From Phoenix dactylifera (taxonomy: Eukaryota; Streptophyta; Magnoliopsida; Arecales; Arecaceae): a stretch of 64,000 nucleotides of DNA. A model generated the notes under the pieces. It made no database searches. It saw only the letters and a program-made list of their open reading frames with translations, and was not told the DNA's origin. Of this stretch, positions 22,323 to 33,198 are shown piece by piece; within the stretch, counting starts at the first letter, position 1; the number at the start of each line of letters is the position of its first letter. The position numbers and the translations under genes are program-made. The stretch covers positions 1-64,000 of the forward strand of contig NW_024067981.1 in the NCBI RefSeq assembly GCF_009389715.1, in the 5' to 3' direction.

Positions 22323-25290
22323 TGTAACACCCTGAACCAGGGTTAGGGTAGCTTAAGTAATTTTTACCAGTTATGAAGCATCTTCATGATTTTAACCTAG
22401 TTTATTATGAGCATCTGAATGCACATGAAAGGTGAGGGAATATCAAAATTTTATGATGTAAATTGGATGGAAACTTTCCAGGAAGTTTGATTCAAAATCA
22501 TTTCAAAAATGTCGGGATTTCAGCTGTTACAGAAAATTTTACGGTTCCACAGATTGAGAGTGCAATAACTCTGGATATAGTCCATGAATCTAAGTAAAAT
22601 TTTAAACACATAATATACATTGAGTAGGGGATTTACTGTTGAAATTTCAGCTCAAATGGATTAGCCTACAGCCTGGAACAAAGCAAGTTAGGTGAGTCCC
22701 TCGGAAGCCTGTCATTACAGAAAACTGCAGACCTAGATTTGTCCAAAATTTCTATAAAAAGTAGGAAGCATGACGTGGCCTAAAACCTAGTTTTAAAACC
22801 CCTGGGAACCACTCTTTTGACACGTTAGGTGTCTGGGAAGCTAACGTGTCAAAGGGGTTGTGTCTAGCATGTTTCAGCAGGCAGCAACTTGTGCTGCTGC
22901 TGTTCAACCGTTAGGAGTTCAGTGGTTGGTTGTAGGTGCCAGCCCAAATCAGGCCAGGAAAAGCTCCAGGGAGGGAGAGAGGAAGCTAGGGAAGAGAGAG
23001 AGCTACTTGGGGAATCCAAATAATTTGTGGAAGAAGGTTTAAAGTAAAGAGGAAGAGCAACTTGCTGTTGGGCTGCAGAACAGAAATACAGAAATTTTTG
23101 GTGCACCCAGGCTTCCTAGCAAATTTCAGGTGAATTTTCCAAACTTTTAGTGATTCTAATTGTAGTCCCACGTAGGAGGGTGATAAAAGAAGATTTTAGT
23201 TATTCTAGATGAATTTTTAGGTATGAAAAAGGAATTGAACTATGCTTCCGAAGTTGTTGAAAGCAGTCTGAAATTCTGCAGAAAGAAGCGTTGGGATTTC
23301 TTTGTGTTTTAGGTGATTAAATTGTTATTTAAAGCTGAAAGTTTGTAGGTTGTGTTAGGGATTTCCTAGTCCTAACACAGAGCCGAATAGGTGGAATTGA
23401 TTGTTAAGAACCTCCGGGAGTTAAGAGGTTTAATTGGCTCGAAAACAGAACAAACAAGCTGAAAACAGGGGAATTGAATTCTGATTTATTTTTGGTGTTA
23501 AGTAGTTGTTTGGCAGCCGAAAATTTATAGATGATATAGAAGGTTTTCTAGTCCTAACCCAGGGTATCAAAGAGGGAGATAAAAGCTTGGAAACCTTTGA
23601 GAATTGAGAGGTTTTATTTATCCTAAAATAAGACAAGCAAGGTAAAAAAATCAGAAAGTTAAGATGAGGGTGTTGGATTTCTTTTTGGAACATGCATAAT
23701 CATGTTGCATCATATAGGTTATAATTTTGATTGACTCTTTTAATTATTTAGGAGGAGAAGAGAGTCCCGGAAGTGTGCCGGGAGTATCAAGCACTAGGGT
23801 GGTGCGTTAGCCATCACAAGGTGAGTGGTTTTCTTCTTAACCATGGTAGTTTATTTTGTAATTCCAGAGAAATGAATGATGTCTCCAAATTCAGAATGAA
23901 TATGCTAAAGAATGAAAATAAGAAGTATTAATTCTCATGATTAAATTGCTTTCTATCAGTGGATAAATGATCTGATTTGGAAAATATATGCTATGCTTGA
24001 AAATACTTTAAATTCATGTTTGTTGATTCATAAGTTTATGAACTTTTTTGGGAATGGATTAACCCAAAGTGACTGAACCACTTAAAACCCCTTATCACGG
24101 CCAAGAGAGTCATTTTAGTTTGACACCAAGCTATTCTGGAGTTGACCCCTATACTCTAGAGTCGACTCCAACCTTGTTACAGTAACTAATATTTGCACTT
24201 TTACCTTGGATACATCACATCAGAGTTTATGATATGTGCCCAATAGGGCAGAGATGGGACGCCGGGAGGGCGTAGCTATGATATGTGCCAGTAGGGCAGA
24301 AATGGGACGCTGGGAGGGCGTAGTATGATATGTGCCAGTGGGGCAGAATTGGGACGCCGGGAGGGCGTAGTAGTAGCACCATGCATAGGACTGTTGAGCT
24401 ACTCATGAGAATGGTGCCTCATGCGAGTGGCCGGCAGTAGGGCTCGCGGGAGCCATGATTTTCAATATTTAAGCTATGTATACATATGACTGAGCAACAA
24501 ATGTATTATTTTTAAGCATAATGATTTCAGAACCTATGTGAATGTTCTATGTATCAAATTCTTCAAGGAAGGAAAGTGGACTCTACGGTCCAGAAAAAAA
24601 AAAAAAGGACTTGAGCAAGGCGATTTTATTAATGCTTTATTTTAAAGCAACAGCTTTATTTCCTGCTAGTTGTAGTACTATTGGCAAATAGCAGATTTCT
24701 TATGTGGTTGAAACTAAGTGCTTTAAGATCAAATGCAAATGTTTCATATGTGGCATAAACACGTTACATTTGATGTATGTAAGTATCACAGCTGAAACCT
24801 CATATCTCCTCATGATTAACAGATTGTCCACTCACTGGGACTTAGGTCTCATCCCTCTCTTTTTCTGTAAATTCTTGCAGATCGGCAGAGTCATAACATT
24901 ATAAAAGTACCGCATCAGCATCATCCTAGAAGTTTGTCATAGAAGGTTGGCCATGCCCCTCTGAGTGAAAGGAAAAAAAAACCTTTGTATTATGCATATA
25001 GTTGGGGTGTGAATGTAAACTAACTTGAGACAGATGTAAAGTTTGTTATATTTTGAGCTATGTATAGTAGACTTTAAGTTATCAATGAAAGCTTGGGTTG
25101 CTTTTAGTTATGATTAAAGTGAGTTAAATAAATTAAACTGACAGGTTTAGGATGTATTGATTTTATTGGTTGGTTGGATATAGTAATTGACAGGTTTTTA
25201 ATAGTAACTTGTGAACCGCGGCACAAGCTGCTAATAGAAACTCTGCTCGGTACTGTACCCGACTAACCTACTGTGGGAGGGGATCCCACA
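22323..25290. mobile_element. Solo LTR with TATAT target-site duplication
   Basis: About 2968 bp, starting TGTAACACCCTGAACC and ending GGGGATCCCACA, flanked on both sides by TATAT (22318-22322 and 25291-25295). The TG...CA ends, the 5-bp duplication and the TGTAACACC start fit a long gypsy LTR, possibly of the Tekay/Del group. No internal region is present, so it is most simply a solo LTR left by recombination. It contains three copies of a roughly 48-bp repeat (24231-24370) and one GAGTCGACTC palindrome near 24160. Confidence 0.85.
24231..24370. repeat. Three tandem copies of a ~48-bp unit
   Basis: Units start at 24231, 24280 and 24327 with 'gatatgtgcc' and each ends 'gggagggcgtag'. Spacing is 49 and 47 bp. 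They lie inside the solo LTR. Confidence 0.85.
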
Positions 25291-26446
25291 TATATGGTTT
25301 CGTTTGCTCTCTTACTTTTATTTCACTGAGTTTGTCCGATTAGATTATGCATTTGTTTTGCTATTTTGTAACTATTTATTAACTTTTATTAAGCACTATT
25401 TTATGCATACTGCTTGTTAATTTTGCTCTCTCATCTTGATAGCTATTTATTAAAAAGAACATAAATTCTCGGCTAATGGTGGTGATTTTGGGATGTGGGA
25501 AGAAGAAAAGCAAAGGAGAGGAAATTCTGGAAATATAAATGAATTTTTAATACGTTTTCCATAAATTCTGAAAATTCTGGTTTTCCACAATATTGCACAT
25601 CATAATACGTTTTTAATGAATTTTTATTTGATCATGATATTGTAAGTCTGGGTAACAAATACTAAAAGAACTGAGTTATTGTGAATGGTTACTTTTCTTA
25701 TATGTATGGTTTTATTAATCAATTGTGTTGGAGGAAAACCAACTAATTTCAATTTCATATTTATGGTTTATAAATGAATCAAGAAAGCGATATTTGGATA
25801 TGGTATTTCTTTTCAATTACATGAGTGAAAAAAAAAACTTCAGATTTTTACTCTCCCTCTCTGCTGATGTTATGGTTGGACAAGAAACATATTTATTTTA
25901 TTAAAAGCATTGACTACACAACTTCTTCACCGGCTACTTTTTTTTTGACATTATTAATGCGTAGTATTTATTTGATGAAATGCCATAATTGCTGCAGCTA
26001 TAGGGTGGCTGAATTTAGTTTTCGGATGCGAGTTGCCTCTTTTGTAGTGGAACATTTTGGAGACGTGCTTTGAACCGACTTGTTAGCCGTCCCGATTGCA
26101 TTGCACAATATTTTATTTTTTTGATTTTATTAGATTTATTCATACTAAATATAAATGATCCATTTGTCTAATCAAATAAATAAATAAAAACCTTAATTTT
26201 TGAATGGCTGGATTTGGCAAATGGGCTTGTAGGTTTTGGACTTATAAATTTATTGCATGTTCTGTTTGGGCTTCAATTATTATGTACTTTTTTTTGTTCG
26301 GGTGTTAAATTTGGGCTGTGTAAGATGTTAATTTGGTTCTGATTTGCCTGTTCAGAAGGTCCAAATAGTTTCTACAAGTGCTAGTTATAAGAAGCCCAGT
26401 TGCCTAGACTATCAGAACTGAAGACCACTCTATTGTGATATATTTA

Positions 26447-26692
26447 TCTTCTTCTCTTTCAGAAGGAGAAAGCTCTGCCTGGAGATATTTATATATCTTT
26501 CTCTTTCTGTCTCCTTATTTTAAGAATATTCATTCATTACTGTATTAGGTACTTGAGATCTACTGCTTTTTAGATCTAGATCTACTGCTTTTCAGATCTC
26601 TTCGTTGGCTTAGAAATTTGGGAAAGTTATCAAAGGAAGACTTGCTCTCTTATCAGGTACTTGAGAACTCGTTTCCCTCTTTCCCTTTTTTA
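26447..26692 (+). repeat. 245-bp direct repeat, right copy
   Basis: Near copy of 21971-22213 located just before the CACTA terminus at 26736. The sequence between the copies, apart from the solo LTR, is about 1.2 kb of non-coding DNA in which I recognise nothing (25296-26446). Confidence 0.8.
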
Positions 26693-26735
26693 AATGGATA
26701 CAGTGTCATATGACTGTAAATGTGATACACAATCA

Positions 26736-27115
26736 CTACAAGAAAATTGGGCATTAGCGACGCTTTTTTTGGCCATTAGAGACGCTTTTAAGCGTCGGTA
26801 AAAACCATCCTGACGCTATCCCAAGCGTCGGTAAAGCATCGCCTATGCTACAGTGGATAAAACATTTTCCGACGCTTTCAAAAGCGTCGGTCATTAGCGA
26901 CGCTTTTTAGCGTCGGTAAAGTACAATTTAGCGACGCATAAAAGCGTCGCTAATTGCAATTTAGCGACGCTTTTTAGCATCGGTAACTAGCGACGCTTTA
27001 AAGCGTCGTTAAAGTCAAACCTACCGACGCTTTAAAGCGTCGGTAATAGTTAAAACACCGGGATTTTAACGACGCTTTAAAGCGTCGTTAGAGTATGATT
27101 TTTTTAAAAAAAAAT
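26736..27115 (-). mobile_element. 3'-type CACTA terminus (inverted) with subterminal repeat array
   Basis: Begins CACTACAAGAAAATTGGGC, then holds at least ten copies of GACGCTTTTA / AAAGCGTCGGT arranged as short palindromes. This long array resembles the right end of the element at 45268-50229 seen in reverse complement. It is therefore read as the 3' end of an element lying on the minus strand. Its other end was not found. A DUF247 gene fragment begins 150 bp inside. Confidence 0.75.
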
Positions 27116-27263
27116 TTAATTTTTTTTAAAACTCTGTTTACAAAATCAAAGGCATTCACACTAAACGAGATTATACTCATAGCACAATCAAACATATTTA
27201 TCAAAACATTCATATTGTCAAATTACATTCATACTGTCAATTTACATTTGCAATGTACTTCCA

Positions 27264-28081
27264 CTATGCAATGTCCTGGTCATCTCCAATATGCGGTTGA
27301 ATGATCCCTTCCCGGTGAAGCAACTCCACATCTCTTGAGGTGTTGATGATGGCATCCAGAAACTTGGTATATTCAGTGACATCCATCTCGTGTCTCCTGC
27401 AACTTTGCTCCAAAGCAATTAGGTTTGCAAAAAAGAAGTTCATTGACTCATCAACAAAAATGGCCGGGATTCCCAACACCCCCGATCCTTACAGAACGTA
27501 ATGTCTAGAAAGCCAGATGCTGACTTGCTCCCCTCGATTTTCACTCCAGCCTCTGCAAGTCTAGTAATGGGGGGGAGGGTTCTTGGGAATACCTCTGAAC
27601 TCGAAGAATTGGTACGGCGCGGCAACACCTTGGAGAGCCAATCCCCAGTCTTGTCGATTATTAGGGATAAAGCAGAATAAGTAGTCCTTGATCGTTTACT
27701 GTAGCTTGCTGTGTTGGTCACCTCTGATTTTGGGAATCGCCGGATCCATCGGTGGATCAAGTGGAGTAAATGATCCACATCGAAGCCTTCGGCGGGCAGC
27801 TCTGGCTGTGGACCTCTCCAGAACGATGGCAGAAAGTCATCGAACGCATCGATGGCAGCATTCAGAAGGCGGGAGCTATCCCACTCTGGCATCCCCAGTG
27901 TTTCGAGGAGATGCTGGACAATGAAATACGGAAGTTGATTTTCTAGCAACATCAGGTCTACGAGAATATGACATTTGAGGCACACATTATCGTCGAAAAG
28001 CGATCTGAGCTCCTCCGCTTGCAGATCCTCATTAAACATTTGAAGGAGGAAACATCCATCAAGTAGAACAAACTTTGACAA
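27264..28081 (-). pseudogene. DUF247 gene fragment, truncated at both ends
   Basis: Minus-strand frames 27440-28081 and 27264-27479 together resemble the middle of a plant DUF247 (PF03140) protein. They show FVLLDGCFLLQMF, DLMLLENQLPYFIVQHLLE, LAEAGVKIEGS, FLDITF, then after a one-base frameshift in a G-run near 27480 the segment IPAIFVDESMNFFFANLIALEQ and LDAIINTSRDVELLHREGII. The N-terminal 100 or so residues and the C-terminal membrane-anchor part expected in the family are missing. DUF247 proteins are plant-specific membrane-associated proteins with largely unknown function; some have been linked to grass self-incompatibility. Truncation at both ends next to a CACTA terminus suggests gene capture by a transposon. 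Confidence 0.85.
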
Positions 28082-29183
28082 GAAAACCGCATACTGTCAT
28101 AACAGAACAAACTTTGACTGAAAAAAAGAAGCTGAAGGACAAGAAAAAAGAAATAAAGAAAATATGGTTATTATCTGATAAACAAAGTTAAATTTTTAAT
28201 TATAAAGACGGTGATACATAATCACAAAAATTGAAAATATACCAAGGTGTTGATGAATCTTTGGGTCAAGAACTTGAGTGATGGATGCTAGAATTTGAAT
28301 CAGAGAATAAGCGTGAAGAATCTTGGATCTATAAAAGAATAGTTAAAATAATTAGAGAAAGAAATTACAGGAAAATTTATTATGAGAATCACCCAATTAA
28401 TTCTACCAACATGAATCACTCAACATTTCAGAAGCATTTCAAATAAGAATTGGAAGGGACCATATTCTCAAAGTTCTCACAGTGATGGATATAACTTCCT
28501 CTTAGGAATCTCATGAAGATGATAATATACAATTTACCCAACAGACTGAAGAACCTTCTCCAGTATTATTCACATATATGGATTCAGAGGAGAGATGCCC
28601 ATGTACCTTGTTCAAGCTCAGGCAAAGAAATGGAAGGCCATATATTTGGTCGACAGTATGATGGGTACCTAGATGATAGAGTCCAATTGAAGTGATCAAT
28701 AAACATAAGAGAACAGATGTAAACATATGATTATAGATAAAGTCATAGTACTAAGAAGCAATTTCCTTGAAAAAAAGAAGACAAGGAAAAGGCACAGTAG
28801 CATTGAATGTAATGAATCAGCTTGTAAAGCTGTTCTGCATGACAATCATGATTGCCATGTTGGAGATGATATGAAACTGATCTAGTTCTTAGATCACATG
28901 AAGAACATGTAAGCCACATTATTGGTGCAAACATAAGGATAAAAAGACACCATATGTGTAAAGCCCTGTCAACATACGAGTATGTGTTGGGCCAAAAATC
29001 TCCTACAAATCTCTATTCAATGTTCCATATCACCAGTGAGTTATCAAATCAGAGTTCAAAACATTCAGTAATGCTTTAAACAAGATAATAACGGGAGGCA
29101 CAATTTCAGTGAAAAATAAGCAAAAAGAGCTCAGTCAGCTAAACAAAGAAGCAGAACAATAGATCGAGTAACACAAATTTCAT
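28082..29183. other. Non-coding stretch, nothing recognised
   Basis: About 1.1 kb upstream of the DUF247 fragment, up to the point where similarity with block 2 resumes ('catgttcaagacgatcagcc'). I see no gene, terminal repeat or tandem array. It could contain the missing 5' exon region of the captured gene in decayed form. Confidence 0.4.
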
Positions 29184-29255
29184 GTTCAAGACGATCAGCC
29201 TAGGAATAATAATTTGCTAAAATTAGTCCTGAATAGTAATATTCAAGAATATGCT

Positions 29256-29378
29256 AATAATAATATTCGATTGGCAGTTCTACCTCCTTTTTTGTATCTT
29301 TTACTTTTGTTTGACCAGGCAGACTGTACTCATGTTAGAGCTATATGAAATACCGTTTTTAACCACAAAAAAAAAAAA
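29256..29378 (+). mobile_element. 123-bp poly(A)-tailed retroposed insertion
   Basis: Present in the GRP1 downstream flank but absent at the matching site of block 2 (about 32860), where 'aagaatatgct' runs straight into 'atcaattt'. It ends in 13 A residues (29366-29378) and is flanked by ATGCT on both sides (29251-29255 and 29379-29383). These are marks of LINE-mediated retroposition of a SINE, a truncated LINE or an mRNA piece. Too short to name. Confidence 0.8.
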
Positions 29379-29642
29379 ATGCTATCAATTTACTGATTGA
29401 TAATTTGCACCAAAGAACACCAATCTGTTCATGCTCGGAGGATGTAAAAAATCCTAAGTCTAAACATTAATTGAGAGCCCGAACAGAAACACCTTCTCCT
29501 CTCCATTTATTTATTTATTTACTTGTCTTGAGAGAGAGTTCTCTCCCTTTGTTCACACTCGGGATACTACGTATGATTTCCACGACACCATGTTGGATTT
29601 TTACTAGCGCATTATGTATATATTTATGCTAGTTGCACAACT

Positions 29643-31041
29643 TCAGCATTCGGGAATAACCAATATAGGTGCAACGATCGCAATCTCCATATCCTCAGCG
29701 GCTTCAGCAACCCCACTGGCAACTGCCACCGCCATATCCTGGATAGCCACCTCTGGGATATCCGCCATTGTATCCACCACCACCATAACGCCCACCTCCA
29801 GGATAGCCACCATTGTATCCATCATTACTACCGCCGCCGCCGCCGCCGCCACCACCACTACTACCAGGATAGCCGCCGTTGTATCCACCACTACCACCAC
29901 CGGGATAGCCGCCGTTGTATCCACCACCACCACCACCGGGATAGCCGCCGTTGTATCCACCACCACCACTAGGATAGCCACCGTTGTTTCCACCGCCGCC
30001 GCCGCGAGGATTGCCGTCATTATTTCTATTACCACCACCACTAGGATAACTGCCATTGTTTCCACCACCACGAGGAACGCCGCCGTTGTTTCCACCACCA
30101 CCGCCGCCAAGATTGCCGATTTCCACCCTCCACCGCTAGGATCGCCGCCTTGCTTTCCACCACCACCACCACCAGGATAGCCTCCGTTGTTTCCACCACC
30201 ACTACCAGAATATCCACCGTTATTTCCGCCACCACCACCAGGCCAGCCTCCGTTGTTTCCACCACCACCACCAGAATAGCCACCGTTGTTTCCGCCACCA
30301 CCACCAGGCCAGCCTCCGTTGTTTCCGCCACCACCACCAGGCCAGCCTCCGTTGTATCCGCCACCACTACCACCACCGCCACTACCACCAGGCCAGCCTC
30401 CGTTATTTCCACCATTACCACCACCACCACTACCACCAGGCCAGCCTCCGTTGTTTCCACCACCACTGCCAGGCCAGCCTCCGTTGTATCCGCCACCACC
30501 AGGCCAGCCTCCGTTGTTTCCACCACTACCACTACCACCACTGCCACTAGGCCAGCCTCCATTGTTTCCACCACCACCAGAGCGGCCACCTTGGTATCCG
30601 CCAGAGTTCTCCTGGTCCCCGACGCCCTCTTCCACCACGTTCATCTCTTCTGCATGAGAAAAAATAGTCTTATTAGTTAAAATGAAGTAAAAACACGGTT
30701 TTAATTTTGACATCTCCATGGCCTTCGGAACACATGCGTGCATGGGATATGCATGCCTTGGGCAACTCGATTGGATCATTAGAGCGTGTGATGGGCATAT
30801 CGTTAGATAATGGGGACCACGCATATCTGATAGAGGTGGGCCAATATGATCTAATGACCTTGGGTTCCTCAGTACATAATACTTAACAAACCGTAGTCAT
30901 ATGATCACTTGGAGAAGAGAGAGGGGAGAAGACTGAAGTCTCACGAGTTTTCTCGGTCATCTCCCTAGCTGTTGCCGCCACCAAGAGTATCAGAAGGGAG
31001 ACCAAGAGAACACCAAACACAAAGAAAGCCTTGGAAGCCAT
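29643..31041 (-). CDS. Glycine-rich secreted protein GRP1, frameshifted
   Basis: Two exons: 31041-30945 and 30649-29643. Exon 1 starts MASKAFFVFGVLLVS, a signal peptide of about 26 residues ending near AATA, and ends at a GTGAGA donor. Exon 2 follows TCATGCAG and continues QEMNVVEEGVGDQENSGG, then Gly-rich repeats of the GGGGNNGGWPGG type. Such proteins are secreted and thought to strengthen cell walls. Near 30115-30130 a frameshift moves translation out of the Gly frame. The shifted frame stays open to 29643, giving about 367 residues whose last 160 or so are Ala/Val/Ile/Thr-rich. The original Gly frame survives at 29704-30126 and ends in CQWGC followed by stops. It may therefore be a pseudogene or an altered protein. 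The start was chosen by comparison with GRP2 and GRP3. Confidence 0.75.
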
Positions 31042-31116
31042 ATCTTTCTTCTGCTCGATCGACAACTATGAGAAATTTGAAAGGACTAAGATGAGAAAAA
31101 TCGTGTCCCTGGTGCT

Positions 31117-31125
31117 CCTTTTATA
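31117..31125 (-). promoter_or_regulatory. TATA box of GRP1
   Basis: Minus strand TATAAAAGG, about 80 bp upstream of the GRP1 start codon. It sits at the same distance as the identical box of GRP2. Confidence 0.75.
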
Positions 31126-31341
31126 GCTAGGTTCGTAAGGTCATCAGCTGTGGTCATTTATTGGAAGACCGTGATCTCTGATCGTTTGGGGCAGTTAGAT
31201 GTTAGTGATGATTCGGCTGCCAGCTGGTTGATAGGGTATGGCAGTCGACTCTTTTTACAATTTTTGTGTCAAGAATGAACTTAATGGTCAATTACGGACC
31301 GTTGAGTATTTTCCATGCTACAGACGCCTTTTCCTATCTCA

Positions 31342-31380
31342 CACCAAAAGCTTTTTTCTTTTCTTTTCTTTTCTTTTCTT
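31342..31380. repeat. CTTTT microsatellite
   Basis: About seven consecutive 'cttttcttttc' type pentamers upstream of GRP1. A shorter, interrupted version exists at 41827-41865 in block 2. Confidence 0.85.
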
Positions 31381-31779
31381 CAAACCGTAAGTACTCTAGA
31401 TAAATGCATAGCAACAAGAAGTAGTTGATGAGAAAGGGACATCTGAGGCCTAGCTTCTAGCTTGCATATGTGGTCCGCATTAAATTGCGTGCTGCTTCTC
31501 TCCACCCTTGTGAAACAATTTTATCCTTCAATGTGAGTCACACTAGCTTAATTTCTTGGTGGAGAAAGTGTTAATTCACGGAAGATATAAATGCACCTCT
31601 GGAGCTCATCGCTTCAATTGATTTCGGGAAATTGGTGACTTTTTCAGAAAAAGATGGTAAAATCAAAGTATCAAATTATAATGACTGGTTAGCTATATAC
31701 ATGCAATGCAATGCAGGAGACTGAAGCAATTGCTTTGCTTTATAAAAATTTTGCTTCTAAAATAGCAAATAGCAAATAG

Positions 31780-32787
31780 CTCTTTATAAAAATTTTACTT
31801 CTAAAAGCTCTATTTTCTGAAAGCTCTACTTCTAAAAACTCTAAAACAATAGCAATTCTAAATAGAACTTTAGTATTTAGCACCAAATCTACCACTTCAT
31901 CAAATAAACCTTCGCCCATTTGCTTATCCTATTGCCATCCTTATTAGATGCAGGAGCAGAGTGGTAGTCAGGTTTATTTCTAGAGGTAGTAAATGGTAAA
32001 TGCTGTTGTGGTATTAAAACATCAAGAATTAAGCAGGAAAACTACTTCTTTTTATTAGAATATAATAACTATCTTTTCTTTTTCCTTGGAAACAGTATGA
32101 TAACTACTTAGCTAGGGGTGAGAGAAGGTAGGTTGAAATGTACAATGACATAAAATTTTAGGAGGTAGAGGTGCAACCAGGCCACATGGACCCACATCTG
32201 GTGGGAACCTAGCTAACATATATGGCTCATATTTGGGTTAAGCCCAAATCAAACTCCATTGGATTCATTCTAAGTTGTTGTAATTAATTCAAAACTTGGA
32301 TCTAGCTTAAAAACTTGGATTTGTTTCGATGTTACACCATCAAGCAATGGATTTGATCTGGTCTATGTCTTAGACTTGAAGCAAATTAAAGTTATCTAAG
32401 TTAAAAATTGATTGGGCTTCAATACATGCACTAGAGCACGCCCTTGACAAAATACACTAAATTCCTCCCCAAACAAAAACTGAATATGTTATCGTCCTTA
32501 TGCTAGCTTGTAACCATATGCAATTACGTAGCCATGCATGGTGTGATCTGCCAAATGCCTTGTGAACAATCTACATGGACACTAATGAGGCCTGAAATAT
32601 GGGTAGGTAGAGTCCGTATCCATCTCAGCTAGATCCAGAATCCATCTCAGTATTATTAAGGCCATGGTTTTAGACCAGAAGCAACAACACAGCCCATGAC
32701 CAACCATATGGATGGAGTCCAGGTCAAGCTTTTACACAAACCCAGCCAAGTACATTTGAGATTAGGTTGGGTTGGGTTCGATTGGAT
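31780..32787. repeat. Duplicated GRP-locus block 2, distal part
   Basis: Counterpart of 20480-21500. Here it continues directly into the GRP2 downstream flank ('gttgggttcgattggatcatg') and so shows the uninterrupted arrangement. No genes. Confidence 0.85.
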
Positions 32788-33198
32788 CATGTTCAAGACG
32801 ATCAGCCTAGGAATAATAATTTGCTAAAATTAGTCCTGAATAGTAATATTCAAGAATATGCTATCAATTTACTGACTGATAATTTGCACCAAAGAACACC
32901 AATCTGTTCAGAGGATGTAAAATTAAAATTCAAGTTTAAACAATTGAGAGCCCGAACAGAAACACCTTCTCGTCTCCATTTATTTATTTATTTACTTGTC
33001 TTGAGAGAGAGTTCTCTCTCTTTGTTCACACTCGGGATACTACGTATGATTTCCACGACACCATGTTGGATTTTTACTGGCGCATTATGCATATATTTAT
33101 GCTAGTTGCACAAATTCAGCACTAGGGAACAACCGAGATAGGTGCAACGATCGCAATTAAAAAAAATATCCATATCCCCCGCGGCTTTAGCAACCCCA

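Noticed and set aside
21501..29183. A single complete CACTA element spanning the whole 7.7-kb block-1 insertion
   Set aside because: The right edge (about 29183) has no GTAGTG terminus, and the terminus at 26736 points the wrong way; the region is composite.
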